A stretch of DNA of 64,000 nt, from contig JANTQA010000070.1 in the NCBI GenBank assembly GCA_027625915.1, forward strand, positions 3,973,001-4,037,000. Reading direction: 5' to 3'. A program made the translations under genes and the position numbers. The notes under the pieces were generated by a model that worked only from the letters and a program-made list of their open reading frames with translations, had not been told where the DNA came from and did no database searches. This DNA is from Anaeramoeba flamelloides (taxonomy: Eukaryota > Metamonada > Anaeramoebidae). Positions 42,523 through 53,640 of this stretch are shown here, one piece after another. The stretch's first letter is position 1, and each line of letters begins with the position of its first letter.

Positions 42523-43722
42523 ATATTCAATAGCTTAATTACTAGTTATTAATTATCGATCTCTTGGATTATTCAATATATTACTTTACTTGGGAAAAAC
42601 AAACAAGCTCTTGATTTTTTTATCAGGGATTACACTTTTCTACATATTTATTTTCACAACAAGTGACTAAACTATCTTTCAATAATCATTGATTACCAGA
42701 AATGGTTCTTTTTAAAAAAAAAATAATCTTTCTTATTCAATAAAAAATAAAGTAAAAAATTCATTATTATAAAAATACAAGATTATACTTTCTTAAAAAA
42801 AATAAAATCAAACACTGAAAAAAGTGAATCACAGTTTTTGAAAGAAGATAAAACTATTTTCTATTATTTTAGTTTCAATTAGAAACCTGTTAACAAGAAA
42901 ATTTATTGCTAATAATTATCTTTCTTTTAAAAGATATACTTTTTTATAACTGTATCATTTTTATTAGTATTGTTGATTTAAAAAAAAAGAGAGGGGGGTC
43001 AAAGAAAAAAACAAATTTGTATCGATCAAAATCAAACAAGGTATTTCTTAATAAAAAAAAATAAAATAAGAATTTAATAAAATATGTTGAATTATTTTAT
43101 AATGTTGTTAGAAGTTTTTTGAACAATATTTTTATCCATTTCCTTTTTCATTTGTATTTTCAATTTTTTCAATCAAAAAAATTTTCAAAAACAATTAAGT
43201 ATTTTGATTTCATATTTTTTATTGTTGTAATTATTATTTTTCTTTTTATAACCTCAATTTATTTTTGATTTGTTGTTTTTAACTTTAATAATTTTTCAAT
43301 TACAAAAACCAATATGAAATAGAAACTCAAACAATTCAAATTAATAAATAAAAATAAAATCATTAGGAAATTTATTTTTGTAACAAAACTATTAAATGAC
43401 AAAGAATAATAATTAAGAATTCTTCTTTTTTTGAGATAAAATATAGTAGAGTTTATAAATTATTTTTTCTTTCTTTTTATTATTCAAAAAATATTTAATA
43501 ACAACTTTTTAGTAAACTCTTAAAATATTTCTTAAAGATTTGATGAAAAATTCCTTTTTAGTGAAAAAAAATAAAGAAAACAAAATATTAATTGTTTTTG
43601 TTATAAATAAATGAAAAATCAAAAAAAATATAATATTTTTTAATGATAATCTAAATTTTTGATAATTGTTAATGGTTACTTTCTTTTATTTATTACTGAT
43701 AATTTCAAAATAACAAGATCAA
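42523..43722. other. AT-rich spacer, no gene seen
   Basis: Only short low-complexity stretches, such as AGAGAGGGGGGTC at about 42,988. Nothing recognised. Confidence 0.35.
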
Positions 43723-43895
43723 AAGTTCTTTCATTCACCTTTTAAAAATTCCCTTTCAAAAATTTAAAATAAATCATCAAAAGCTCCAATTCTAAAAGGG
43801 AAATGAATATTTTAAGCTTCTTCATGGAATTATAAAAAAAGAAAATGTTCTACGATTTATAAAATCTTTTTTTGTAAAGCTGAAGGAAAGTTTTG
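43723..43895. repeat. ~175-bp inverted-repeat element, copy 2
   Basis: Homologue of 11,145-11,318: TTTCATTCACCTTTTAAAAA at the left, TGTAAAGCTGAAGGAAA at the right, with CCAATTCTAAAAGGGAAATG in the middle. More diverged than copy 1. Confidence 0.6.
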
Positions 43896-44199
43896 TTCCC
43901 TTTATTCACACACATATGGTAATTATTAAATTTCTCAAAATTTATCTTACTTAATTCTTATTTCTGCAAGCTTTGTCAATAATTTATCTTTAAACAACCT
44001 ATAAAATTCACATACTTCATTACATATTGATTACGAAAAAAATAAAATAAGAAGACTTGATAGTGTACATACGATAATTTTTTTACCCATTTCATACTAG
44101 AAGGAATTAGTTTATACTGAAAAAAAATGAAATTTCCAATTTTAGAATAGTTTTTTTTTGCCCTTTGACACAATGCTAGTTTTATAAAATATCAATAGA

Positions 44200-44260
44200 T
44201 TGGGAATTACATGATAAACAAATAATCTTTTTTTCACATTTCAAGGGCTGTAAATCCTAA
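44200..44260. repeat. Right-end fragment of the 562-bp foldback family
   Basis: AATAATCTTTTTTTCACATT, then CAAGGGCTGTAAATCCTAA, matches the right terminus of the family (GATAATCTTTTTTCCAG...GGGATTGTAAACCTTAA). The rest of the element is lost. Confidence 0.55.
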
Positions 44261-44537
44261 ATATAAAATAGAAATATAAATAAAATAAATAATAGTTTAT
44301 AGTTGTTTTCAAAAAGTATGATAAAAAAGTCTTTCCAATTATCTATAAAAACAGTTGAAAAACTTTATTTGATCTGTTTTCAGAACTTTTTTAAAAACCC
44401 CTTTTTAATCACACTTTTTTAAAATGACTTGACTTTATATTTTTGAAAAAAAAATTAATATGTGCATTGGTTAATTAAAATATTTGTTTCTAAAAAAAAA
44501 AAAAAAAAAAAAAAGGAAGAATAGTATTTTTTATGTT

Positions 44538-46127
44538 TTAATTATTACGATGAAAAATTGGAAATCTTATTTTCCAAAATTTCCATTTATTAGAATTTTT
44601 AAATCTTGTCCACCAACTAATTGTATTTTCAAGGCGTTGTTCTTCTTCTTGGTCATTTTGCAATGAATGAACAAAATTATTAAAATATGATTTGTATTGA
44701 GATAATTGTGTATTTTCCATTTGGAAATGATCAAAATGGTTAGTGAAATTCTGAAGTGGGGAATTCATTTGAAAGGATGTACCAAATGATCTTTGATAAT
44801 TGATATTGTGACGGTAGGCAAAGTTTTTCGTTGTAATATAATGGGAAACATTTTGAGAAAAATTAAGATTTGGTTCTTGTATTGTACAGATGTCTTGTTT
44901 TTTTTTCAATTCTTGCGATTTTTTAATCTTCTTTTTTTTAAAGAATTTCGTTTTTAATTTCTTTAATTGTTTAACTGGAATTATTTTTTTAAACGTGCTT
45001 TGTGGTGGTGAGTTTGTCTGTTGCTGTTGATTATATTGTGTTTGCAAATTCGGATGTAAATTAGAATGTGGGTGCAAATTAGAGTGTGTATGTCGATTCA
45101 AATGTGAATGTAAAAGAGGATTTGAATATGGGTTTGTCCCAAATTGGGACTGGGGAATATCTTGGTTAATTGGATCATGATCGTTTGCTTGTATTGAATT
45201 TATGGATTTTAACCGTTTTAATTTTTTGTTTTCGATGTAATTCTTGAGCTGTAAAAGATCATGCTTTGTTTCTAAATTATTTAGCCAATCCCGATTTTCT
45301 TGTATTGTATCTTCGTATAATTCTTTTCTAATCATTTGACCATTTAATTGTGCAAGGCTTGGTATTAAAGCTAATAGTCTGGAAATGGAAAATTCACTCG
45401 ATGCAATAATTGGGTTTCTTTCTAATGTTAAATTTGTTAAGTTGTGAAAGTTCTTTAAGGGTAATAAATCTGTAAATGTGGAGAGTTGATTGTCTTCCAA
45501 GTGTAACGCTTCCAATGTCTTTGACACGTATTTAATTTCGTTTATATTTGCAATTTGATTTAAAGTTAAATATAATCTTTTTAAATTTGGCGTCAAATGG
45601 AGACCAGTGATGTTTGTAATACGTAATCCAACTAATATTAATGATTCGATATTATTTGGCGATTCATTGCTTTCATTGCATTTTTTGATTATTTCGATCT
45701 GCATTTTCCATTTTTCTAGTTCTTTCTCCTTTTTTTGGTTTTCCAAAATTCTTTTTTGCTTTTTCTTTTGTAATGGCCTGAGAAATATATAATAAATGAA
45801 AAATGGTACAACAATGCCTACAATAACGAAAAGAATTAAAGCAGCTATTAATAAATTATTCACATTGTTTGGGTACTTTGTATAATTTAGCCCAAAAATT
45901 ATGACACACAATGATAAGGATAATGTAATTGGTGATAGTACAATTTGAAGATCAATAAAATTCCAATGGATGAATTTTTTATTTTTCAAATATAAATAAA
46001 TTAAAAAGCTATAATGGACTAGTGCAGAGGTAAATGTAATAAAAAAGGCTATTCCGTTATTAAATGGTAATTCTGGTAAACCAAACGTGGATAATGTTAC
46101 AAATAATGAAACAGCATTAATTAGCAT
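44538..46127 (-). CDS. Four-helix membrane protein with SDS22-type leucine-rich repeats
   Basis: A single exon, 529 residues. The first ~115 residues hold four hydrophobic segments (about 3-18, 25-46, 58-80 and 90-115), followed by a strongly basic stretch and a coiled-coil-like KKEKELEKWKMQIEII. Residues about 158-265 are leucine-rich repeats of the 22-residue SDS22 kind (IESLILVGLRITNI, LKRLYLTLNQIANI, LEALHLEDNQLSTF, LTNLTLERNPI), closed by an LRR-cap-like SRLLALIPSLAQLNG. The remainder is His/Asn/Gln- and Lys-rich and probably disordered, with HSNLHPHSNLHPN repeats. LRRs would face the cytosol and bind a partner; the role is unknown. The start at 46,127 is the only ATG at the head of the frame; the frame is open a few codons further without an ATG. 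A T24 run lies just downstream of the stop on this strand. Confidence 0.85.
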   Translation of the reverse strand: MLINAVSLFVTLSTFGLPELPFNNGIAFFITFTSALVHYSFLIYLYLKNKKFIHWNFIDLQIVLSPITLSLSLCVIIFGLNYTKYPNNVNNLLIAALILFVIVGIVVPFFIYYIFLRPLQKKKQKRILENQKKEKELEKWKMQIEIIKKCNESNESPNNIESLILVGLRITNITGLHLTPNLKRLYLTLNQIANINEIKYVSKTLEALHLEDNQLSTFTDLLPLKNFHNLTNLTLERNPIIASSEFSISRLLALIPSLAQLNGQMIRKELYEDTIQENRDWLNNLETKHDLLQLKNYIENKKLKRLKSINSIQANDHDPINQDIPQSQFGTNPYSNPLLHSHLNRHTHSNLHPHSNLHPNLQTQYNQQQQTNSPPQSTFKKIIPVKQLKKLKTKFFKKKKIKKSQELKKKQDICTIQEPNLNFSQNVSHYITTKNFAYRHNINYQRSFGTSFQMNSPLQNFTNHFDHFQMENTQLSQYKSYFNNFVHSLQNDQEEEQRLENTISWWTRFKNSNKWKFWKIRFPIFHRNN

Positions 46128-46421
46128 CCATTCAAAAAAGAAAAATCTATTATTTTGATATTAGTTTTTATTTTTTTTTTTTTCATTTTGTTTTTGTTTT
46201 TGAATTAATTTTTAATTATATTTTTGAATTTAATAAATTTGAGAGAAGAGTTAAAAAAGGAAAATTAAAAATTTTATTCAAAGTTTTGAAATTAAAATAT
46301 TTCTATTTAATTTATTAGATTTGTTGAATAGATTAATTTTTGAAAATAAATATTTTTTTTTTCTTTTTCTTATTTTAATTTAAAGGTAACAATAACTTTG
46401 AATTTACAATAAAAAAAGTTC
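46128..46421. other. Upstream region of the LRR membrane protein
   Basis: AT-rich with long T runs. No motif assigned. Confidence 0.3.
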
Positions 46422-47695
46422 AATAGAGGATTTGATGATATCTTTGCTTAAGTCACGATAATGTTTCAAAAATCGCGATTATTATTATCAAATCACGATA
46501 TTTTAGAAAATGGTGATATTCAATTTTATCGCGATAATATGAAAAATCACAATATTCTATAAAATGATGATAATTGTGTAAAAATCGTGATAAATGTCAA
46601 AATATCGTGATAAAAATTAAATCGCGATATAATAGTTGTTGGCTTTTAGTAAATTCAACAATATTTTTAAAAAGAAAAATTTTGTTTGATCAAAAAACAT
46701 GATGTATTGTAAAACCAATTTATTCTTTTAAAAAAATCACAAAAAAGATACTTGATCCAATGAAGGATCAGATCAAAGAGTTTTCATTGTTTTTTATTTT
46801 GATTTGGTTGACATATCGATCGATTCTTAAGATCAACAAACGTAATAATAACAAAAGGCAAATAAATAGTTTCTCGGTTTATCGTGATGTTGGAAATTCA
46901 TTTGAGTAATTGGGGTTTCTAAAACAACCAACCGTTCACGCGTTCTTTAAAGAATGTGTTCTTGGGTTAAAACATTTCCAATATTCTAGGAAAGATGAAA
47001 GGGGTTTGGATAACTTTTCAGAAACTTTAATAATAACCTAGCCGCATTATTACCAATCATTAAGATTGTTTGTACATTTGTTTTCTTTTTGTTATTCTTC
47101 TTCTTCTTCTCTTATCTTTGTACAGAAGAAAACACAACTAGAGCTTAATGGTTTTTTTTAAATCGACCACCAAATAAGAAAGAAAATTATTCTTTCTTCA
47201 TTTTTGGTTATTTAACTTTTGAAGATAATAACTACTTTAAAAAAAACGCAACTATATTACATTCAAGTAATTTGTTCAAATGGATGATTATTATTTTGGT
47301 CATAAAATTCACAGGAGATTTTACTTTTGTCAAAAAATAAAAAAAATGAATTGAAAACTTTTTTTTTTTCAACTACAAAAAATCCCATTGATCTTTTATA
47401 AAGCTTTAGGTCTTCCATACCTTTCAATCACTTGGAGACACTTTGCAATCCTTGAAAATATTTTCCAACATTTTTAAAGGGGAAAAGGCTGTAAAATTGT
47501 TTTGTGTTGTAAAATTCAAAGGGTTTTTTTTTTTAAAGTTATTTCAAAAAAATAATTTTCCACATCTCGATTTTTATTTTATCGCGATTTTAATGATTTT
47601 TTTGTGGTAAAGTAGGACTAATCACAATTTTTTGAGATTATTAAGAATGTATTACAAATTTTGTGATAATAATATGTTATCATCAAAACCTCTAA
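46422..47695. mobile_element. 1.27-kb inverted-repeat element with subterminal ATCGCGAT clusters
   Basis: The left end AATAGAGGATTTGATGATAT is matched by the inverse of the right end (ATTAGAGGTTTTGATGATAA). Inside the left end, 46,449-46,632 holds about ten variants of ATCGCGAT/ATCGTGAT, some forming TATCGCGATA palindromes. The right side has similar words at 47,565-47,590 and 47,618. Short terminal repeats with arrays of a subterminal motif are typical of hAT- or MULE-type DNA transposons, where transposase binds the array. No transposase was readable in the centre, so it is a non-autonomous or gutted copy. A target duplication is not clear. Confidence 0.6.
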
Positions 47696-47821
47696 TGTTA
47701 TTTTTTACTCAAAATTGGTTTAGATTTAAATCTAATATTTTTATATTTTTTCCATTTATTTTCTTTAAGTTTCCTTTTTTTTCTATAAAAAAGAATTTTA
47801 GTTTTTTTTTTTTGTATTATT

Positions 47822-48190
47822 AAAAAGTAGATAAGAAGAAAAAATAAACTGTATGGTAGTTCGAATTTTGTGCGCAACTAATGAAGAAGGAAATTGTTAA
47901 TTAAGCTTCTTCTGGTATGCTGTTGCCTTGTAATGATATTAACTTTTGGTGAGTACGAAAACAATGCATTGTACTGGAATTAACTTCCATCATGCATGGT
48001 ATTATGTAAATAGGCGAAAGCGATGGTGATGATTTTGAAATACTTGAAAAAATTAGGAAACAGCCAAGCGATTCAAAACTTGGGGCGCAAAATAAAACTT
48101 TTCAATGAAGTTTATACTTTTTTGTTGTTTTTTTAATCTCATTTATTTCTTGAGTTTCTTTCTCTTTTTGTTGTCTTTGTTTAGAAATAA
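47822..48190. repeat. Duplicated ~370-bp conserved non-coding sequence, copy 1
   Basis: It matches 60,202-60,580 in the same direction. Best kept blocks: AAAAAGTAGATAAGAAGAAA, GAAGAAGGAAATTGTTAATT, AATGATATTAACTTTTGGTG, GGAAACAGCCAAG and AATAAAACTTTTCAATGAAG. An internal GAAGAAG/CTTCTTC hairpin is present in both. No terminal inverted repeats and no shared open frame were found. It could be a SINE-like element, a structured RNA gene or a relic of a larger element. Confidence 0.6.
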
Positions 48191-48830
48191 AAATTTTTTT
48201 CATTTTTTAAAGAAAATCTATCCTTTGAGTTATAATATTGTTAGCATTATAGAATGGGATAAAATAATCTAAACAAGTTTAGAGTTCCAGGTGTTTGGAG
48301 ATAATTTTGTTAAATTACTTCTCCTGGTTAACAGTAAATAAAAATTATCCTCTTGTTCAAAACAGCATTATAAGCCATTTTTTAATATTGAAATAAAAAA
48401 TAACTAGTTATTCTGCAAAAAAATTTTAAAATCGGTTTTAATTGTAAAATAGTAGTAAATGTTTTCATTTTCTAATATTTTTTTACTAAATTTTTTCCTT
48501 CATTTTAAAACAAATACCAAGTCCAAAAAATTAGATTGATTATTAGGAATTAAAATTGAATTCAAAACATCAAATTAAACCAAAATTTAAGTCTGTCCAA
48601 TTTACTGATAAATTCAAATAAATGTTGGAAAATTTATACTTCATTTTCATTTTTCAAATTATTTTACAAAGGCTTTGAATAAAGCATTTTATTGATTTAA
48701 GTGCAAAAAAACTTTTTAAAATTAGATGATCTTCAAAAACATTCTTTGTCAAGTACTTTTTTCAAAGTTGAGGTTCTGAGATTTAAATGTAAAAAATCAC
48801 CAAAAATTTTTATAAATTTATTTGAATTTA
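48191..48830. other. AT-rich spacer, no gene seen
   Basis: Nothing recognised. A short plus-strand frame runs into the next element and is a by-product of it. Confidence 0.3.
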
Positions 48831-49288
48831 CTGTTGAGAGAAAAATGTTGGACACAGAAAAATGGTTGGACACCATTTTTAATTGGAAACATTAGTAAAA
48901 TTGAAAATCAAATCCTATTGATAACTATGTGACTTTTATATAAATCCAGGTTTAAAGGTGTTACAAGTTCAGTAATCTGCGGTTTATGTAGAATACTCAT
49001 TTGAATGGTTGATAACTAAAGTAGATTATGCTATTTTAACAAAAATCCAAGTTCTAGTAAATTTTACTATTAATTCTGAAAATGGTAATTTTTAAACTTA
49101 CTTTAGATTATAAGAGATAAGCTTTTGAAAAAGTAGAATCACATTAATCGTTATTCTAATAAGTAGATTATTGTTATTTTCTTTAGTTATTTCACAAAAG
49201 ATTGAAATTAAAAATCATTTTCAGTAATATTCCAAATTAAAAATGCTGTCCAACCATTTTTCTGTGTCCAACATTTTTCTCTCAACAG
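48831..49288. mobile_element. 458-bp inverted-repeat element with TTA duplication (young copy)
   Basis: The first 42 bases (CTGTTGAGAGAAAAATGTTG...) are an exact inverse of the last 42, and pairing continues to about 58 bases with one mismatch and one indel. It is flanked by TTA at 48,828-48,830 and 49,289-49,291. A 3-bp TTA/TWA duplication is the habit of PIF/Harbinger elements. No transposase. Older relatives lie at 13,860-14,170 and 24,775-25,095. Confidence 0.85.
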
Positions 49289-49291
49289 TTA

Positions 49292-50144
49292 TCAATTATC
49301 AAAATTCAGATTTAATGGTAAACAGTAGTAAAATTGACTTTTTGGATTTTTTGATGCTATGATTTCCCTATTCTGGTGAAATTGGTTTTTTTGATTTTAA
49401 CAAATGGTATTAATACAGTTTGAGGATTTTCAGTTTCGAAGTCAACTTTTTTGTACAGCAAAATAAGGTGAAAAATATTTGAAAAATTTTCCTTTTTGCT
49501 ACCATTTTACAATTATATCAATTTGAAAATTTTTTTCCGTAGAAGATTTTTTTCCTGAGTGGTTATTTTTCTTTTCCAAAGAGAGTTTTCAAAAACAGAT
49601 TGAAATTTGTGATCTTGTCCTATTTATTTGCTTGGTCCTTTTTTTGTATCAGTAAAATTTAGGGTGCATTAAGGATACTAAAAGAAAGGAATTTTGAAGA
49701 AGCAAAAAAAGAGAAGGAAGTTGAAAGAATGTCTCATGGTAATTTCAAATACAAACAAATTTGCTATGGTCTTTTTTGTGAAACAAAGGTTAATTAAAAA
49801 ACAAACCGTAGAAAAATTATTGACAAATTGATGGGGTAGGTAATATCACGATTTAGAAGATTACAAGCAGGGAAAAAATTGTTCTGATCGTCAATGAATT
49901 TGTTGTTCCAAGAACTCGTGAAGACAACTCACAGAATTTATTTGAACAAGGCGTTTTCCAATGGAAACAGATAACTTGTGTAACGATTTTCAAAAAAATA
50001 ATCTCAAGCAAAACTTGTAAAAATTTGAGTTGATCAAATAAAAAATTACAAACCAAAGAAATTATGATGATCATTAAAAATCTTTTTTGTCAATTTGAAA
50101 TCGTTTTCATTGAAACATTCCAGTTGTTCTTTTTAGTGATTTTT
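49292..50144. other. AT-rich spacer; possible downstream exon not resolved
   Basis: No supported gene. On the minus strand, a GT donor (CAG|GTTTGT) at the end of the next candidate exon and an AAAAAG acceptor at about 50,116 could define a short tail exon, but it ends after a few codons. Confidence 0.25.
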
Positions 50145-50528
50145 TTAAAAAAAGTTTTTTTGTTTTTTTTTTTTGGGAGTAAAAACAAACCTGAACAAAA
50201 GGTTGACCAAATATTTTAACATTTTTTTTGAGCAGTATCCACCACCTCGAATGTAGGAATGAAAAACAAAATATAAGATCACTACAAGATTTGCAATTGA
50301 TACTATCACTGAGGTCATTGGAATAGCTACGCTATCTTTGATCCAGGAAATTAGCCAAGCGTCTTTGCCTATAGACGTCACCCAAATTGCCATAACAAGC
50401 ACAATTAGACATAGGATGATAATTTTAATCACAAGATGAACGATAAAGGAAAAAAAGATAAAAAATTTGGATGAGTCTGGTGGGAGAGTCCAAATAATGC
50501 AACAAATTATGTGATAAAATGAAGTCAT
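50145..50528 (-). CDS. Candidate membrane protein or exon (unrecognised)
   Basis: A minus-strand frame of 127 codons starting with ATG directly after an in-frame stop. It encodes three to four hydrophobic segments: FYHIICCIIWTL, FFIFFSFIVHLVIKIIILCL running into IVLVMAIWVTSIG, and VAIPMTSVIVSIANLVVILY. Between them, GKDAWLISWIKDS looks like a genuine loop. The stretch is richer in G and C than the spacer around it. The final ~12 residues (TPKKKKQKN) come from a poly-A/T tract and are probably intron: a CAG|GTTTGT donor lies at about 50,189. No family recognised. It may be the first exon of a gene whose remainder I cannot trace, or a remnant. Confidence 0.4.
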   Translation of the reverse strand: MTSFYHIICCIIWTLPPDSSKFFIFFSFIVHLVIKIIILCLIVLVMAIWVTSIGKDAWLISWIKDSVAIPMTSVIVSIANLVVILYFVFHSYIRGGGYCSKKMLKYLVNLLFRFVFTPKKKKQKNFF

Positions 50529-51077
50529 TTAAGATTCACACAATTCAAAAATTTTATCTTCATAAAAGTGGTTTTTGAAAAAAATGTTAAAGCAATTTAA
50601 GAACATATCTCACTATATAAAGATATTTTGTCACAATTCAGAATGTTTTCATTTATTTTGCCAGATTTAGTCTATGTACAAGATTCATTACACTTTAATA
50701 ATCTTTGTGAGGAGTTAAAAAAGTTGAAAAGAAGGAGAGTGATGTTTTCATAATAGATCTGATAAAAATTGAATTATCATCATTTAAAGTCTAAAAAGAG
50801 TTTGTTTGTAATTGTTCCGTGTGAGTTATGTTTAGTAAAACTGAGAATTAAAAGTCAGGCAAAATGTGCACTATGTTTCTCGATTTTTCCCTTTTCGGTT
50901 TTTCTTTTCCATTTTGGAAGAATAGATTTAATTTCTATTTTTATCTTATTTGGTTTTGTCTTGAATAAAAGATTATTTGAATATCTGTATTTCAATTTTG
51001 TAAATATGTACATTGGGTTGTAAAAATAATTGATATCTTCTTTTCAAAAACAATTATTAAACTTTTTTTTCAACTAA
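50529..51077. other. AT-rich spacer, no gene seen
   Basis: An 84-codon plus-strand frame at 50,769-51,023 has no ATG context or domain and is not called. Confidence 0.3.
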
Positions 51078-51290
51078 TTAAGGTTGATAATCTTTGAAAC
51101 TGGAAAAAAAGATTATCTTATATCTGGTAACTTGTTATTTTGGTTCTTAGTTGATCAATCTTTAACTTCATATGAATTTTGGTTGTTGTTCAAAAAGGAC
51201 AAATTTTGTTTATTTATTTTTTTTTCTTTAGAAAATCGGAATTGATACGTAAAAGAAGTTAGTCAATTGAAAAAAGTGAAAACTTTTTTA
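51078..51290. repeat. Left arm only of the 562-bp foldback family
   Basis: TTAAGGTTGATAATCTTTGA, then AAGATTATCTTATATCTGG, GGTTCTTAGTTGATCAATCT and a CGGAATTGAT block follow the family's left arm in order. No right arm follows. Confidence 0.65.
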
Positions 51291-51512
51291 TGATTTTATC
51301 AGAATTACAACTTTTTTAAGGACTAAGTTTGTAATTCAACAAATAACCTCAGGAGAATTTGCCTCAACACAATGTGTTCCAATCTCATTTAAAAGGTAAA
51401 GGAATGATCTTTAAAATATTCTTCAATTTTAATCAAAAAATCATTTTATTTCATTGTTTAAAGGAAAAACGAACAAGAAATTTTGAGATACGTGAACTTG
51501 AACACCTTGTTA

Positions 51513-51712
51513 CAGCCAGTTCCACTTTTAGTACACAAACCTTTAAATGGATTTAAATAGTTATAAAAAAAATCTCAAATTTAGGCACATTTTTTCAAAT
51601 TTTTTATTTACACAAATTATTTGACTAGACTTTGAAAGTTGTACATTAATTGGAATTTTTTTTGTGCCTTAAATTCCATTTCAAAGTTTGTGTCTTAAAA
51701 GTGGAACTGAAT
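51513..51712. repeat. CAGTCAGTTCC-end element between two foldback copies
   Basis: It starts TA-CAGCCAGTTCCACTTTTAG and ends AAAAGTGGAACTGAATA. The interior has AGGCACATTTTTT and TTTGTGCCTTAAATTCC. It sits immediately left of foldback copy C. Confidence 0.75.
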
Positions 51713-52274
51713 ATAAGGTTTATAATCTCTGAAATTATAAAAAAGATTATCTTGTTTCAGTTGTGACTACTTATTAATTTGGTTCTTATCTGATCGATCT
51801 TGTACTTGGTATAGATTTTAATAGTATTTCAAAATGGCAATTTTTGGACAATTTATTTTTTCTTTTTCCAAAATCCGAATTGAAGAGTTTAAGACTGATA
51901 GATTGGTACGCATTTAAGAATAAAATTATATTTTTTGGTTGTAGAAGAAAATTTTTGAATATTTTTTTGTTAATTAACTAAATAAAAAAAAATTATTTTT
52001 AAAAGCTCCAAATAAAATCAAACCTAATAAAAATTTTCATTCAATAATCCAAAAACATCATTTTTTTATAACTTAGCTCCCGATATATTAGTCTTACACT
52101 CTTCAATTCGGATTTTGGAAAAAGAAAAAACAAATTGTCCAAAAATTGCCATTTTGAAATACTATTAAAATCTATACCAAGTACAAGATCGATCAGATAA
52201 GAACCAAATTAATAAGTAGTCACAAATTAAACATGATAATCTTTTTTATAATTTCAGAGGATTGTAAACCTTAA
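51713..52274. mobile_element. 562-bp foldback element, copy C
   Basis: Left ATAAGGTTTATAATCTCTGA, right AGAGGATTGTAAACCTTAA. The arms contain GGTTCTTATCTGATCGATCT and its inverse and AAAATCCGAATTGAAGAGT with its inverse. Same total length as copies A and B. The left TTAA appears as ATAA, perhaps altered by the element inserted beside it. Confidence 0.85.
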
Positions 52275-52999
52275 GGAACTTGAAAATGAAAAAGATTAAT
52301 AATTACATTTTTCTACCTTGTAAAACACTTCTCAATATATAACACCACTTAAAAAGATCATATTAGTCAATGATTTTTCATCATTTAGTTACGTTGAATT
52401 GTTATATTGTCTCTGAAAACAATTAATATTTTCCAATTCTACGAAAATTATTATAAGAAATAACAATTGGTTGTCTATTATAAAATTTTGTTTTATGAAA
52501 TCGAAAATTCAATTTCTCTCATAAGATAAAAATTTCAACTTTTCTTACTTCATCCGAGTTACTTTTTTTTTGTAAAAAACAGAGATAAAAATTAAATTTT
52601 CTCAAGAAAAGAAATGACAGAAACCTTGGAAACTTGGAAAATTTAATTATTTATCAATCATCTTTTTAAATTGTTTAAACCTGAGATTTTTCGAATTTTG
52701 GGGAATTGAAGATCTTAATTAATCTAAGTTTTTTTTATGTACTTGTTTGACAATTCCCAAACACAAAATTTGGATAACTTCTTTTGGTCCTTCAATTATC
52801 AATTTAACATTTTAGGATGACCTTTCAAAATCATTTTCCAGTTTTTTGCCCCTAATAAAAAAAAATTTTTTATAAAATCTAAGTAACGTTTCTAAAACAA
52901 AATTTCCTTTTAAATACTGATTTTTTTTTATTTTTTAAAAAAAATATTGTTCCAGTTGTGAAAAAATGATCTTTCTTTTTTTGAAATACGATTTTTAGT
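52275..52999. other. AT-rich spacer, no gene seen
   Basis: Nothing recognised on either strand. Confidence 0.3.
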
Positions 53000-53210
53000 G
53001 TATTCAATACAATACAAAATCAATTACCGTGAAATTATTCAAAAATGTCTTTGTTTAAAAATAACTAAAGTATATTCATCCAAAAAATTACACTTTTACA
53101 CAGAAACTCTTCAACAGGACTAATAAAAATTATTAAATTTATTGCGTATTATCAGAAATTTTTTATCAAAGCTCTTATCGTTAGAAAACTTACGGTAATA
53201 AAGAAAAAAA
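53000..53210 (+). mobile_element. LINE 3'-end fragment
   Basis: ATTATTAAATTTATTG...ATCAAAGCTCTTATCGTTAG, then AAAACTT...GGTAATAAAG, aligns with 21,420-21,500, the end of the degraded LINE copy there. Only broken coding remains. Confidence 0.45.
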
Positions 53211-53369
53211 AATAAAAATAAAGTGAAAACAAAAAATCTTTAAAATAGTAAAAAATATATAAATTCGGGAAATGAGTTCCCCACTCTTCTGAGAGTTGTA
53301 TAATACCAATTATTAATCACAGATTGTATGATTTTTATCTAAATTCGATAATCTTTCTATCGGTTTTTT

Positions 53370-53640
53370 GCTCCTCCTGTGTATTCTGGGTATGTTTCTA
53401 GGTTTTCCGGAATTAGAAGGAATTTATTATAATCAAATATTTTACTCAATTCTTTTAAATCCTGTAAAACCTAACAACAGCAGATAGTTTCTATTTAGTC
53501 CTGAAAATGATAATTTTATTTTTTATATATATTTTAATTATTTTTCTTTTTTACTTTTTTTATTTGATAAATTTTCTTTAATTACTCCTTTCTCTAATTA
53601 AATAAATATATAAAAAAATAAAAAAATTATACCCATCTCC
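53370..53640. repeat. GGCACTT-core repeat relative following the LINE end
   Basis: It contains ATCTTTCTATCGGTTTTTTG (compare ATCTATCTATTGGGTTTTTT at 21.77 kb), TAAAACCTAACAACAGC and the terminal ATTACTCCTTTCTCT. The GGCACTT core itself is lost. Confidence 0.45.
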
